A stretch of 64,000 nt of DNA, taken from Bacillus sp. AFS037270. Its GTDB lineage: Bacteria; Bacillota; Bacilli; Bacillales_B; DSM-18226. Numbering within the stretch: the first letter of the stretch is position 1; every line of letters starts with the position of its first letter. The position numbers and the translations under genes were made by a program. Positions 27,219-36,574 of the stretch are shown here, piece by piece. The DNA lies in NCBI RefSeq assembly GCF_002585305.1, contig NZ_NUNF01000033.1, positions 20,119-84,118 of the forward strand, read 5' to 3'. The notes below the pieces were generated by a model. It saw only the letters and a program-made list of their open reading frames with translations. It was not told the origin of the DNA and made no database searches.

Positions 27219-27328
27219 GTCTTTTACACCATCCTACTATTGAATTAATTAAGGATGCTGTATAGGCACCCACGATTTTAGTTTGCTTTCTTTTTTGTGG
27301 GCTATGCTTCTCAGCTAACATGGAAAAA

Positions 27329-27378
27329 CATGGGGACGGTTCCTTTGCTTCCGAGGAAGCAAGAGAACCGTCCCCATG
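27329..27378. repeat. Dispersed hairpin repeat, copy 2
   Basis: Arms CATGGGGACGGTTC and GAACCGTCCCCATG, with an inner perfect stem TGCTTCC/GGAAGCA. Four nt downstream of the namA stop, where it may double as a terminator (weak T tract on the minus strand). Confidence 0.88.
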
Positions 27379-27381
27379 CTT

Positions 27382-28413
27382 TTAGCGTCTTGGGAATCCG
27401 CGTTCATATTGTCTTGGAATATCTATTTCTTTGTGAAGTACGGTTGCAGCTTCTAATGCCCAATAAGGATTTCTTAACATGGCTCTTCCAACGGCTACAA
27501 GGTCTGCATCTTCATTTCCGATTATTGAGTTGGCCAGTCCTGGTTCATCCAATCTGCCAACTGCAATTACAGGGACATTAAGTGCTTGCTTAATCGCTCT
27601 TGCTAATGGCACTTGGTAGGCTACATGTGTGCCCGGTCTTCCCTCTGCAGCAATTGGGCCTTCTCCACCTGCGCTTACATGGAACATATCGACTCCTGCT
27701 TTTTGAAATTCTCTTGAAAATTCGATCGCTTCGTCGATTCCATAACCGCCTTCTACGTACTCTCTTCCCGAAATCCGTATAATTAATGGCATATCTTCAG
27801 GCATTTCACCTTTGATGGCCTGAATGACTTCTTTTCCAAATTTCGTTAATTCCTGTCCATACTCATCTGTCCTTTTATTCGTGAAAGCTGATGTGAATTG
27901 GTGAATTAAATATCCGTGGGCTCCGTGAAGCTCAATCACATCCACTCCTGCTTGGATGGCTCGCTGTGCAGCCAGACGGAATTTCTCTACCATTTCTTTT
28001 ACTTCTTCTGTAGAAAGAGCTCTTGGCGTTTTGGATTTTTCATCAAATGGAATCGCAGATGGTGCAACGGGCTCGTTTGCATCTTGTGCTTTTCGTCCGG
28101 CATGGGCAATTTGAATACCCACTTTTGCTCCATGTTGGTGACAAGCGTCAATAATACGTTTCAATGCAGGGACGTGCTCGTCTGACCACAAGCCTAAATC
28201 ATAATCTGTGATGCGTCCATCTGGTTCCACATCGGTCATTTCAATGATAATTAAGCTGGCACCGCCAATCGCACGGCTAACATAATGTACATAATGCCAA
28301 TCGGTGGCAATTCCATCTTTATTGGTCACAGAGTATTGACACATCGGCGGCATAACCACGCGGTTTTTCAACTGTAGTCCTTTAATTTGGTATGGTGAAA
28401 ATAAATGATCCAT
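27382..28413 (-). CDS. namA: NADPH dehydrogenase NamA (old yellow enzyme, YqjM type)
   Basis: A 343-residue FMN flavoenzyme that reduces activated C=C bonds and nitro compounds with NADPH. YqjM-type features are C25 and Y27 in MPPMCQYS, ELHGAHGYLIHQFTS, the RTDEYG substrate loop and the C-terminal arginine-finger motif QYERGF that completes the neighbouring subunit's active site. ATG 28413 follows AAAGGGAGTG; the frame upstream to 28452 is rejected. It is encoded in front of, and in the same direction as, nothing obviously linked. The MarR gene upstream is also on the minus strand but is separated by 240 nt and a terminator. Confidence 0.95.
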   Translation of the reverse strand: MDHLFSPYQIKGLQLKNRVVMPPMCQYSVTNKDGIATDWHYVHYVSRAIGGASLIIIEMTDVEPDGRITDYDLGLWSDEHVPALKRIIDACHQHGAKVGIQIAHAGRKAQDANEPVAPSAIPFDEKSKTPRALSTEEVKEMVEKFRLAAQRAIQAGVDVIELHGAHGYLIHQFTSAFTNKRTDEYGQELTKFGKEVIQAIKGEMPEDMPLIIRISGREYVEGGYGIDEAIEFSREFQKAGVDMFHVSAGGEGPIAAEGRPGTHVAYQVPLARAIKQALNVPVIAVGRLDEPGLANSIIGNEDADLVAVGRAMLRNPYWALEAATVLHKEIDIPRQYERGFPRR

Positions 28414-28623
28414 CCGAACACTCCCTTTATGTGATAGCATGAATTGATACAAGGTTGAGTGGTCTTACTTTCGTTAGCGTCTACCTTTTCCGCCAATTTT
28501 ACCACGTTATTTTTGCATCTAAATCTGCTTAAAATTTGCAGCGCTTTTAAAATGTATGTGCATGCATATAAATTAGCATACGGCTATTTAGTCCGTCAAG
28601 CAACTTGATTCAACATAAAAAAA

Positions 28624-28668
28624 TGGGACCAAGCAACCCATACCTTAGCGGATTCTAATCGGTCCCAT
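28624..28668 (-). terminator. Terminator of marR-type gene
   Basis: Stem ATGGGACC / GGTCCCAT around a 29-nt loop, followed by TTTTTTT on the minus strand; it overlaps the last codons of the regulator. Confidence 0.65.
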
Positions 28669-29101
28669 CCTCTTTTAATTGATTCAGTAGCTGCTGCAGC
28701 TCGCCAAGAACCGTTTCTTTCGAAAACGCTTTTTCAAGGGTTTCTTGAAACGTAACCATTGCCTGTTTAAGCTTTTCCTCCCCTTCTACTGTTAATGAAG
28801 TAAAAATAGCTCGGCGGTCGTCTGTACAAATATGCCTTTTTAAGGCTCCACAGTCCCTTGCTTCAAAGCGGCTTACCAGTCTAGACATGGCACTCTGACT
28901 TAACCCCACCATATTCTGCAGCTGTTGCAATTTTAACTTTTTCTCAGGAGATTCTGCTAAAAATAAGAGAACGTAGAATTCATTCAACGATAATTGATGT
29001 TTCTGTTGAAGGCTGTCTTCTAATTCATTTGTAATTTTCAGTTGCAGATTGGAGAAAGATAACCAATTGGTTATTAGTTGTTTTTGTGGAGTCGATTCCA
29101 T
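28655..29101 (-). CDS. MarR-family regulator
   Basis: A 148-residue winged-helix protein: LSLNEFYVLLFLAESPEKKLKLQQLQNMVGLSQSAMSRLVSRFEARDC, then the wing with HICTDDRRAIFTSLTVEG. The D-R-R wing signature is typical of MarR. ATG 29101 follows AGGGTGG; the longer frame starting at TTG 29125 is disfavoured. It is divergent from a Bcr/CflA efflux gene, which it likely represses. Its own promoter (29158-29187) is recognisable. Two cysteines, one before the wing, leave room for thiol sensing. Confidence 0.92.
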   Translation of the reverse strand: MESTPQKQLITNWLSFSNLQLKITNELEDSLQQKHQLSLNEFYVLLFLAESPEKKLKLQQLQNMVGLSQSAMSRLVSRFEARDCGALKRHICTDDRRAIFTSLTVEGEEKLKQAMVTFQETLEKAFSKETVLGELQQLLNQLKEDGTD

Positions 29102-29157
29102 CTGTACCACCCTATTCTTGTCCAAAAGGCCCTAGAGCCTGTGTATTATTTACCTTT

Positions 29158-29187
29158 ATACTACCAATTAATTTATTTACTAGTCAA
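29158..29187 (-). promoter_or_regulatory. Promoter of the marR-type gene
   Basis: On the minus strand TTGACT (29187-29182), 18-bp spacer, TAGTAT (29163-29158). Confidence 0.55.
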
Positions 29188-29281
29188 TTGTACCTTTTGC
29201 GATAGCCTTTAAAATAAATTTTTCAACATATCCAACTTATAAAACAAAATCGTATGGTATACTGTGAAAGTCCTTTTTAGT

Positions 29282-29310
29282 CTTGCGAAAATTTCGAAAA
29301 TCGCAACAAG
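29282..29310 (+). promoter_or_regulatory. Operator-like inverted repeat before the Bcr/CflA gene
   Basis: CTTGCGA (29282-29288) faces TCGCAA (29301-29306) and CAAG, about 30 nt before the efflux gene start. It is a candidate binding site for the divergent MarR protein. Confidence 0.4.
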
Positions 29311-29337
29311 ATAACAAGAACGGAAGGTGTTAAGTTT

Positions 29338-30567
29338 ATGCTACATAATCCAACAGGAAGACAGCGGTTAGGATTGGCTATTCTGCTAAGTTTACTTGGA
29401 ATGCTTGGACCCTTTAATATTGATATGTATTTACCAAGTTTCCCGAGTATTGGACATGATTTTGGGGCGCGTGCCTCACTTGTACAGCTAAGTTTAACTG
29501 CGTGTTTAATTGGGCTAGCGGTCGGTCAAGTCATTGTTGGACCGATCAGTGATGCTAAAGGCAGAAGAAAGCCATTATTCATTTCTATTACTTTATTTGC
29601 ATTCGCTTCCCTTCTCTGTGCGATTGCTCCAAATATAATCATTTTAATCGCAGCCCGGTTTTTACAAGGTTTTACTGCCTCCGCAGGAATCGTCCTTTCC
29701 CGGGCAGTGGTACGTGATGTGTTTAGTGGTAAAGAACTTACAAAATTCTTTGCCCTTTTAATGGTGATTAATTCAACAGCTCCGATGATTGCTCCCATGA
29801 CAGGCGGGGCCATCCTTCTCTTGCCATCTGCCAGCTGGCATACCATTTTCTACTTCTTATTTTTTCTAGGGATTTTTATTGTCTTAGTGGTGGCCTTGCG
29901 TCTACAAGAAACCTTACCAGAGGAAAAGAGAGTTCCGAGTTCTGTTGGTCATTCTTTACGTACAACGGGGAGTTTATGCAAGGACCGCTCGTTTATTGGC
30001 TATGCCTTAATCGTAGGATTTGTACACGGGGGCAGTTTTGCATACGTTTCGGGTACTCCTTTTGTCTATCAAGGAATCTATGATGTTTCTCCTCAAGTCT
30101 TTAGTGTTTTATTTGGGATGAATGGGCTGGCGATTATTACGGGAAGTTTTCTCATTGGGCGGTTTGCAGGGATTGTTCCTGAAAGAAGTCTGCTTCGGAT
30201 CGCCGTTATGACGGCTGTAAGTGCCACATTTGTCCTTCTTATAATGACGATTATCGAAGGGCCACTAGCTACGATAGTGATCCCAATCTTTATCTACATG
30301 ACCACAATCGGAATGATTTTAACAAGTTCATTTACCCTTGCAATGGAAAAACAAGGACATCGCGCTGGGAGTGCAAGTGCTGTGTTAGGCATGCTCCCTT
30401 TAGTAATAGGTGCCATTGTATCCCCTCTCGTCGGGATTAATGAGACAACGGCTGTACCTATGGGGGCTATATTGTTTACAACTTCTACTATTGGTTGTAT
30501 ATTCTTCTTTACCTTATCAAAAAAGAAATCAGCGCCAGTAAGAGTGGAATTACATGTAGAAGGTTAA
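29338..30567 (+). CDS. Bcr/CflA-family multidrug efflux MFS transporter
   Basis: A 409-residue, 12-helix drug/H+ antiporter with the Bcr/CflA pattern: GPFNIDMYLPSFP in the first helix, GPISDAKGRRKPL (motif A) in loop 2-3, FLQGFTASAGIVLSRAVVRD and APMTGGAILL (motif C). ATG 29338 lies 8 nt after AAGGTG. It is probably induced when the divergent MarR regulator is released. The product would export chloramphenicol/bicyclomycin-like drugs or sulfonamides by family analogy; the actual substrate cannot be read from sequence. Confidence 0.92.
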   Translation: MLHNPTGRQRLGLAILLSLLGMLGPFNIDMYLPSFPSIGHDFGARASLVQLSLTACLIGLAVGQVIVGPISDAKGRRKPLFISITLFAFASLLCAIAPNIIILIAARFLQGFTASAGIVLSRAVVRDVFSGKELTKFFALLMVINSTAPMIAPMTGGAILLLPSASWHTIFYFLFFLGIFIVLVVALRLQETLPEEKRVPSSVGHSLRTTGSLCKDRSFIGYALIVGFVHGGSFAYVSGTPFVYQGIYDVSPQVFSVLFGMNGLAIITGSFLIGRFAGIVPERSLLRIAVMTAVSATFVLLIMTIIEGPLATIVIPIFIYMTTIGMILTSSFTLAMEKQGHRAGSASAVLGMLPLVIGAIVSPLVGINETTAVPMGAILFTTSTIGCIFFFTLSKKKSAPVRVELHVEG

Positions 30568-30721
30568 ATTTTATAAGGAAAGAGCTGATAGCTGAGCAGC
30601 TCTTTCCTGTAGATTTCTATTCTTTTAAACTCCTTTGGCTCCCACATATCGATCTTTCCAATATTTTAACGCTAACGTTTGAATTACATTTTTAAATTCG
30701 TAAAGAATCATTAAACTGCAA

Positions 30722-30776
30722 AAAAAAAAAAGAGGCGACTTAGGGCGTATGAAGACCCTTTTAGTCAACCTCTTAT
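30722..30776 (-). terminator. Terminator of the ACS-type MFS gene
   Basis: Bulged stem AAGAGG..GACT / AGTC..CCTCTT followed by a 12-base T run on the minus strand, 18 nt after the stop codon. Confidence 0.7.
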
Positions 30777-30794
30777 ATTTTTATAGTTTCATTT

Positions 30795-32057
30795 TCATAC
30801 AGTCATTTCAATGTCTTTACTTTCATTTTTATAAATGATTGGACGTACAAAACGAATAACTGCTAAGGAGGCAAAAACTGCTAAGCCGCCTGCCAATAAG
30901 AATGCTCCTGTAAAAGAACCAGATTTATCAACTATGTAACCCGTTAAAGCAGGTCCAATAATACCGGCAGTATTCGCTAAAAAGTGCATGAAACCGCCTA
31001 CAGATCCTACACTTTTTTGCTGCACAACATCCTGGATAATTGCCCAGTAGATCGCTCCCGTTAAGTAAAGAAAGAATACCGAGAGGGCTACTAATGTAAC
31101 CGCACTAACTGTTGTTGCTACAAGACCAGCTATCCCGATACAAACTGCTGATAGGAATAAACAGGATACCAGAACGACTTTACGTGAGAATAATACACCC
31201 TTTTGAGAGAACTTTTTGAAAACCCAATCTGATACAAATCCGCCTGCAGCTAGCCCGATGAACCCAAGGACCCAAGGAATGATCGTAACAACACTCATAC
31301 TCTTTACATCCAAACCACGCGCTTCAACCAAGTAACTTGGAAACCAAGTTAAGAAGAAAAACAAAATATAATTGTAGGCAAAAAATGCAAATGCTGTAAA
31401 TAGGACCGTTTTTTCTTTCAAATAAAAGCTTAGTGGGTAGCTCTGTTGCGGACTTTGATTTCCTTTTACAATTGTTACATTTCCTGCAGATTTTACAGGT
31501 TTTTCTTTAACAAATTTAAGCCAGCAAAATGCCCAAATAAGACCGATGAACATAATGAGGATAAACGAAATTTTCCAGTTGTAGGAAATCGCGATAAACC
31601 CAACAATTGGTCCTGAAATAGCGCCACCAAGCGGAGTTCCACTATTAGCCAAACCTATAGCAGAGGCACGCTGTTCCAACGGGAACCAGTTATTAACCAT
31701 TTTACTAATGGTCGTTGAAAGTGGGCCCTCTCCCATACCAAACAAAATACGAATCACAATTAAGCTTGCAAAACCAACTGCTAGTGCAACAGCTCCACTA
31801 AATAGTGACCAGACAATCATGGCAACGAAAAGTGTCATTTTTGCACCATATTTATCAGCTGCCATTCCACCAATAAAGTTAAAAATCGCATATCCAATTG
31901 AAAAACTACTAAAAATAAGGCCCATCTGAGTAGCTGATAAAGATAAATCATGTGAAATGAAAGGAGCACCAATGGACAAGGCAGAACGATCCAAATAGTT
32001 AACAACTCCAGCTAAGAATAACAAAATGAGTACTGGTAATTTATTCTTGACAAACAT
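30795..32057 (-). CDS. MFS transporter, anion:cation symporter (ACS) family
   Basis: A 420-residue, 12-helix permease. The N terminus FLAGVVNYLDRSALSIGAPFI is the ACS-family first-helix motif, followed by DKYGAK (motif A) and GMGEGPLSTTISKMVNNWFP. ACS members import carboxylated compounds such as hexuronates, glucarate, phthalate or ureidosuccinate/allantoate. The gene lies 208 nt downstream of an AllD-like dehydrogenase and next to a GntR regulator, so it probably imports the dehydrogenase substrate. ATG 32057 follows AGGGGG. A CcpA-box-like site lies just upstream. Confidence 0.88.
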   Translation of the reverse strand: MFVKNKLPVLILLFLAGVVNYLDRSALSIGAPFISHDLSLSATQMGLIFSSFSIGYAIFNFIGGMAADKYGAKMTLFVAMIVWSLFSGAVALAVGFASLIVIRILFGMGEGPLSTTISKMVNNWFPLEQRASAIGLANSGTPLGGAISGPIVGFIAISYNWKISFILIMFIGLIWAFCWLKFVKEKPVKSAGNVTIVKGNQSPQQSYPLSFYLKEKTVLFTAFAFFAYNYILFFFLTWFPSYLVEARGLDVKSMSVVTIIPWVLGFIGLAAGGFVSDWVFKKFSQKGVLFSRKVVLVSCLFLSAVCIGIAGLVATTVSAVTLVALSVFFLYLTGAIYWAIIQDVVQQKSVGSVGGFMHFLANTAGIIGPALTGYIVDKSGSFTGAFLLAGGLAVFASLAVIRFVRPIIYKNESKDIEMTV

Positions 32058-32091
32058 TAATATACCCCCTGTTTTTGCGGACGCTTAAGAT

Positions 32092-32101
32092 TAAGCGCTT
32101 A
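32092..32101 (-). promoter_or_regulatory. Catabolite-responsive element (cre)-like site 1
   Basis: TAAGCGCTTA core in the context AGTAAGCGCTTAAT (minus strand), 34 nt before the ACS transporter start. The same AATAAAA(A)GTAAGCG sequence recurs in front of the dehydrogenase (33348-33366). Confidence 0.4.
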
Positions 32102-32265
32102 CTTTTATTAGAAATAAATTTCTGAATCTCTTGTTTGAAATTATCGTTTTTCTTCTAAATGTCGGATGTCCTAGTAAAAGCGGAGTCTCCCTCATTTTTT
32201 TACTTTTGCCTGGTAAGACACTTCTCCTCTAAAATTTCTCCCGAACTGATGTACATTTCACACAA

Positions 32266-33291
32266 TTACACCATTTCCTTAATTTGACTTAAGTAATCGT
32301 ATACTGTTTGAGTAACAGGAACGCCATTAACCAGCCTTTCCTCTTCTCGTTGCTGCTCAGGTTCTCCTGGCACCATCACTTTACTGAACCCTTGAACTGG
32401 CGTGGTTTGATGAATTTCATCTATCATTTTATCCATATTTTCTAAGAAGGTCTCACTATCTGTAAAAACAGCTGGGTTTATCACAAACATAAAATGACCT
32501 AGCTTACGCTTTTTATTGTAATCACCATACATTGTAGCAATATGAGGACCAAAAGCTGATCCCGTTAAAAGACCTGATAATACATCAACTACCATTGCCA
32601 GACCATATCCTTTTGGACCAGCGAAAGGTAATAAAGCGTTTACCTCGTTAGGATCAGTTGTTGGTGAACCGTTTACATCAACGCCCCAATCACTAGGTAT
32701 AGATGTTCCTGCCTCTCTCGCATGAAGCACTTTACCAAATGCTACGTTACTTGTTGCCATATCCAAAATAACTGGTTTATTTTTTTTGGCCGGGAAACCG
32801 TATGCAATTGGATTTGTACCAAAATAAGGTTCTGCACCCCCAAATGGGACTACGACTTTGTCAGTATGTGTCACTGCCATACCAACCAAACCTTCTTCTG
32901 CTGCTTGCTTAACAAAGTAAGATAGTGCTCCGCAATGACTGCTGTTTATAACCGCAACTGTACCAATGCCATTCTTCTTAGCAAGATTGATAGCATAATC
33001 CATTGCTTCTTTAGCGATCACATGCCCAATGCCATCATCTCCATCAAAAATAGCTGAAGATGGACCTGTATTTTTAATTGAGAATTCAGGATTGGGATTC
33101 ATTCCACCTTTTAAAAGACGTTTGACATAGTGCTCCGTTCGCAATACACCATGTGAACTTACACCTCTCAAATCAGCATGAACAAGTACGTCGGCAACGA
33201 TTTTCGCGTGCTCTTCTACTAATCCACCTTTAACGAGCTTATCGATTACTAATCCTTTTAATTTTTCGTGGTTTACAATTACATTTGTCAT
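32266..33291 (-). CDS. allD: Ureidoglycolate dehydrogenase-like (Ldh/MDH-2 family) oxidoreductase
   Basis: A 341-residue NAD(P)-dependent 2-hydroxyacid dehydrogenase of the malate/L-sulfolactate type. Segments closely match E. coli All[61 protein letters not shown] and [17 protein letters not shown]. AllD oxidises (S)-ureidoglycolate to oxalurate. Start ATG 33291 sits 7 nt after AGGAGG; ATG 33297 is too close to it. No other allantoin genes (allB, allC, fdrA, oxalurate enzymes) are present, so the physiological substrate could be a different 2-hydroxyacid. Controlled probably by the divergent GntR protein and by CcpA. Confidence 0.8.
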   Translation of the reverse strand: MTNVIVNHEKLKGLVIDKLVKGGLVEEHAKIVADVLVHADLRGVSSHGVLRTEHYVKRLLKGGMNPNPEFSIKNTGPSSAIFDGDDGIGHVIAKEAMDYAINLAKKNGIGTVAVINSSHCGALSYFVKQAAEEGLVGMAVTHTDKVVVPFGGAEPYFGTNPIAYGFPAKKNKPVILDMATSNVAFGKVLHAREAGTSIPSDWGVDVNGSPTTDPNEVNALLPFAGPKGYGLAMVVDVLSGLLTGSAFGPHIATMYGDYNKKRKLGHFMFVINPAVFTDSETFLENMDKMIDEIHQTTPVQGFSKVMVPGEPEQQREEERLVNGVPVTQTVYDYLSQIKEMV

Positions 33292-33347
33292 ATCCATTCC
33301 TCCTCTTTTTATATAAATCTTTTTCTAAAATAAAACTTAGTCGCATA

Positions 33348-33366
33348 TAAAACGCTTACTTTTTAT
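33348..33366 (-). promoter_or_regulatory. cre-like site 2, upstream of the AllD-like gene
   Basis: Minus strand AAAGTAAGCGTTTTAT, sharing AAAAGTAAGCG with site 1 and close to the CcpA consensus TGWAANCGNTNWCA. Confidence 0.4.
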
Positions 33367-33371
33367 TTTAA

Positions 33372-33402
33372 TAACATGTAACATTTCACATGTTACATGT
33401 TA
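33372..33402. promoter_or_regulatory. Large inverted repeat, probable GntR operator
   Basis: Perfect 13-bp arms TAACATGTAACAT (33372-33384) and ATGTTACATGTTA (33390-33402) with a 5-nt spacer, between the AllD-like gene and the divergent GntR regulator. Confidence 0.7.
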
Positions 33403-33551
33403 GATATTAAAACAATATACATAATCAGTCAATTCTTTTATGAAAAAAAATTCAAAATTTATACACTTCTCATTTTCATCGTCATTGCTTGTAAATTAAT
33501 TACAAAAGAAATTGACTTCATTTATCTAATTACCCTATAATTTTATTAAAA

Positions 33552-33567
33552 ATGTAACATTTTACAT
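33552..33567. promoter_or_regulatory. Second GntR-type operator, near the regulator start
   Basis: ATGTAACATTTTACAT, an inverted repeat sharing ATGTAACAT with the 33372-33402 repeat, followed by further ATGTTA half-sites at 33573 and 33587. Suggests autoregulation. Confidence 0.55.
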
Positions 33568-33622
33568 ACTAGATGTTATATTTTTAATGTTACAAATTAT
33601 CTTTAATAATAGGAGGGTTACT

Positions 33623-34312
33623 TTGGCTGCAATGATTGAAACTTCTGCTCTCGCAACACAAATTTATAAAGTACTTCGAAATGAAATTATTAGTGGGATT
33701 TTTGCACCTGGAGATAAATTAGATATAAATGAATTAGCAAATAAATATGGAGTCAGTCGATCACCCGTAAAAGAAGCGGTAAATCAACTGGTTCATGAAG
33801 GGTTAATTGAAATATTGCCAAGAAAAGGAACTTACATTACCCAATTGCGTTTCAAAGATTGTATAGAAGCTCTTGATACTCGATTTATGGTTGAAACATG
33901 GTCGGCATCACAAGCTATTAAGCATGTGTCCGATAAAGAAATAGACATTTGGAAACAAATAATGGATAAAATGGATGCACTATTAATAGTACAGCCCTTT
34001 TCGTATGAATCATACAGTAAACTAGATATGGAATTTCATCAATTATTAGTACAATGGGCTAGGAATCAAAAGGTACAACATATTTATAATTCTATTAACC
34101 CACTAATTTCACTAGCACGAGTTGGGTACAATGAAGTTTTTGAAAATAGCTTAAAAAGACACAAAGACCATCAAAATATGTTCGAAGCATTAAAAAATCA
34201 AGACCTCTCCTCCTTGGTTGATGCATTGCAACAACACAATCATTCCTTAAAAGAAGACTTAAAGTTACATTGGAATGAACAATTGTATGGACCAATTGAT
34301 GAATCGATTTAA
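33623..34312 (+). CDS. GntR-family regulator with FCD domain
   Basis: A 229-residue FadR-subfamily protein: winged helix (YKVLRNEIISGIFAPGDKLDINELANKYGVSRSPVKEAVNQLVHEGLIEILPRKGTYIT, written here in parts as the canonical GntR pattern IISGIFAPGDKL and GVSRSPVKEA), then an all-helical FCD ligand domain with metal-ligand candidates (D near 135, H in MEFHQLL, H in LKRHKDH). The start is TTG 33623, six nt after AGGAGG; the frame from 33587 runs through that site. It is divergent from the AllD-like and ACS transporter genes and very likely controls them. Confidence 0.9.
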   Translation: MAAMIETSALATQIYKVLRNEIISGIFAPGDKLDINELANKYGVSRSPVKEAVNQLVHEGLIEILPRKGTYITQLRFKDCIEALDTRFMVETWSASQAIKHVSDKEIDIWKQIMDKMDALLIVQPFSYESYSKLDMEFHQLLVQWARNQKVQHIYNSINPLISLARVGYNEVFENSLKRHKDHQNMFEALKNQDLSSLVDALQQHNHSLKEDLKLHWNEQLYGPIDESI

Positions 34313-34788
34313 TCTCAACCTTTTTGCATTTTTTTTATAAAGTAAAGGTTTGTCTTCAAAACAGGTGATTAAACCAATGAACATAATTAACTAATTCCAA
34401 CTTTAACTTCAACGATTGTCCCATCTTTTACCTAACACCCTTTCCACTTGAGGTTGATTTGTGAGGTGTAAATCAAATCTATAAATCGCGGGAGGAATCT
34501 CACTACTTATCAGAAAAATTGGCCATTGAATACGCAGTAAAATATACTTAAACAATGGCTCGAAGTTTTCTTCAAGCCATTGTTTCTTATATGCTGTTTT
34601 TTGATAGTTTGCTGTTTATAAAAAGGTCCCTATTCTGACCGTTCACTTTTAAACGGTCTTATTCGGACTATCATCTGTAACTTCCTGGTTGGCCTGTTCA
34701 AATATGCCTAGTATTCGATTACATCACATTACGCAAGGTCTTCCGGGCTTATGATAGTTTATTGCCTCCCTTTATAGAAAGCCAATCG
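34313..34788. other. Intergenic stretch with hairpin and a possible gene remnant
   Basis: About 475 bases. A hairpin AAACAATGGCT / AGCCATTGTTT (34550-34585) is a plausible late terminator for the GntR gene. Just before it a short plus-strand frame, about 34463-34550, ends SHYLSEKLAIEYAVKYT with no start, and looks like the C-terminal tail of a lost gene. Otherwise empty. Confidence 0.4.
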
Positions 34789-36357
34789 TTATTTTAATAC
34801 AGGTGCTTTTCGATTATTGGTTGCTTCTTGATAGGAATATGCAAGTTTAATTAATGTTGATTCGTCAAATGCTTTTCCAAGTAGTTCCATCCCGATTGGA
34901 AGACCACTATCACTAAAACCGGCCGGCACCGATATAGCCGGGAAGCCTGAAAACGGACTTAAACGATTGGCATTTCCTGCTCCCTGACCACTTCCAACCA
35001 CTGCTGGTAATGCACTAGAAGTTGGATAGATAAGCGCATCCAGTCCATATTGATTAAAGGTTGTCATTAAGCTTTCCTTGCTCAATTTCGGACGATTCGT
35101 AATGATCCTTTGATATTCCGGATCATTCTCCAAAGATACTTTATTATTTCTAGCGATTAAACCACTTTGTAAACTTGGATGAAATAATCCGCTATTGATG
35201 ATATCAGTCAATGTGTGAACAGGTGCATTGGGCCCGAGTGAAGTTAGGTAATCATTCAACTGAAATTTAAATTCAAAACCACTAAGACTAGGAAACGCTA
35301 GAATTTCATTAAGATTCGGAATCGTTACCTCGTATACTTCAGTCCCTTGCTTTTTCATATCAGCAATTGCTTGGTCCATGACCTTATTGATTTGTGGATC
35401 TGTTCCGAATAAGGCTCGTACCACCCCAATCCTGGCTTTTTTCAAGCCATTCTTCTTAAGGTAATGAGTATACGTCTGTGGTACTTTTCCTATGCTGGCC
35501 TCTGTAACTGGATCAGCAGGGTCGTACCCGGCGATCGCATCCAGCACGATTGCTGCATCTTCCACCGTACGAGCAATCGGTCCGCCCACATCCTGAGAAA
35601 GTGCAAGAGGAATAATTCCATCTCTGCTGGCTAGTCCCATGGTAGGCCGAATTCCAACAAGATCATTAAACGATGAAGGAATCCGTATTGAACCTCCTGT
35701 ATCTGTTCCTAAACCGACCGTAACGAAATTTGATGTAACGGCCGCTGCTGTACCGCCGCTCGAGCCGCCAGGATATCTTGTTGTATCATATGGATTATAT
35801 GTTTGTCCTCCCAAAGAACTGATCGTTTCAAATCCAAACGCGAATTCATGAAGATTCGCTTTTCCAAGGATAATAGCTCCTTCTTCTCTTAATTTCTTTG
35901 TTTGATAGGCATCATCCAATGGAATTGATCCTTCAAGTGACAAGGAACCGGCTGTTGTAGGCATATCATATGTATCAAAATTGTCTTTCAAAATAACCGG
36001 GATTCCATGTAAGGCGCCACGAACTTTACCGGCTTTCCGTTCTTGATCCAACTGTTTTGCCTCTGCCAGCGCATCTTTGTTAATCGTAATAATAGAGTTA
36101 ATACTATCATCGTACTCCGCGATACGATCCAAGTAGAATTGGACTAATTGTTCAGAGGTTAACTTCCCAGTCTCCATAGCCTGCTCCAATTCTGAGATCG
36201 TCGCATCCTCAATCTTAACGGATAAAACACTTTTCGCGACAGGACTGGCATGGGTCGCAGCGGCCTGTGCCGTGGAACCTACTGGCACTGCAAGCAAACT
36301 TCCTGCTAATACAAAACTAGTTACAAACGAAATAGATTTCTTACGCCACTTCCCCAT
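34789..36357 (-). CDS. Secreted amidase-signature hydrolase
   Basis: A 522-residue enzyme with a Sec signal peptide (KWRKKSISFVTSFVLAGSLL, cleavage near AQAA) and an amidase-signature domain. The Ser-cisSer-Lys triad is intact: K124 (VILKDN), S199/S200 in GGSSGG, and nucleophile S223 in GLGTDTGGSIR. It hydrolyses an amide outside the cell; the substrate is not readable, since the family covers glutamyl-tRNA, indoleacetamide, peptide amide and others. ATG 36357 follows AAGGGGAG. Monocistronic. The extracellular location excludes a GatA role. Confidence 0.92.
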   Translation of the reverse strand: MGKWRKKSISFVTSFVLAGSLLAVPVGSTAQAAATHASPVAKSVLSVKIEDATISELEQAMETGKLTSEQLVQFYLDRIAEYDDSINSIITINKDALAEAKQLDQERKAGKVRGALHGIPVILKDNFDTYDMPTTAGSLSLEGSIPLDDAYQTKKLREEGAIILGKANLHEFAFGFETISSLGGQTYNPYDTTRYPGGSSGGTAAAVTSNFVTVGLGTDTGGSIRIPSSFNDLVGIRPTMGLASRDGIIPLALSQDVGGPIARTVEDAAIVLDAIAGYDPADPVTEASIGKVPQTYTHYLKKNGLKKARIGVVRALFGTDPQINKVMDQAIADMKKQGTEVYEVTIPNLNEILAFPSLSGFEFKFQLNDYLTSLGPNAPVHTLTDIINSGLFHPSLQSGLIARNNKVSLENDPEYQRIITNRPKLSKESLMTTFNQYGLDALIYPTSSALPAVVGSGQGAGNANRLSPFSGFPAISVPAGFSDSGLPIGMELLGKAFDESTLIKLAYSYQEATNNRKAPVLK

Positions 36358-36501
36358 TCTGATTCTCCCCTTATTCTAAGATTCTATGAATATAGCAATC
36401 TTATTTTTAATTGTCCTAAAATACGGGAGATTTTCTAACAAAGAAAATGCAAATGTTTGGTAAGTCTACTACCCAAAAAATACCCTATATGAAGTCAACG
36501 A

Positions 36502-36532
36502 GAATTGGAAAATCCATACATATCCCATTATG
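36502..36532 (+). promoter_or_regulatory. Possible sigma-G-type promoter of the ger operon
   Basis: GAATT (36502-36506), 19-bp spacer, CATTATG (36526-36532), near the forespore sigma-G consensus. It is imperfect in spacing and last base, but its position suits a germination operon. Confidence 0.35.
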
Positions 36533-36574
36533 CTGGGGTTATACTAATAAAAAGTGTTTGACAGGTGGTCCCGA

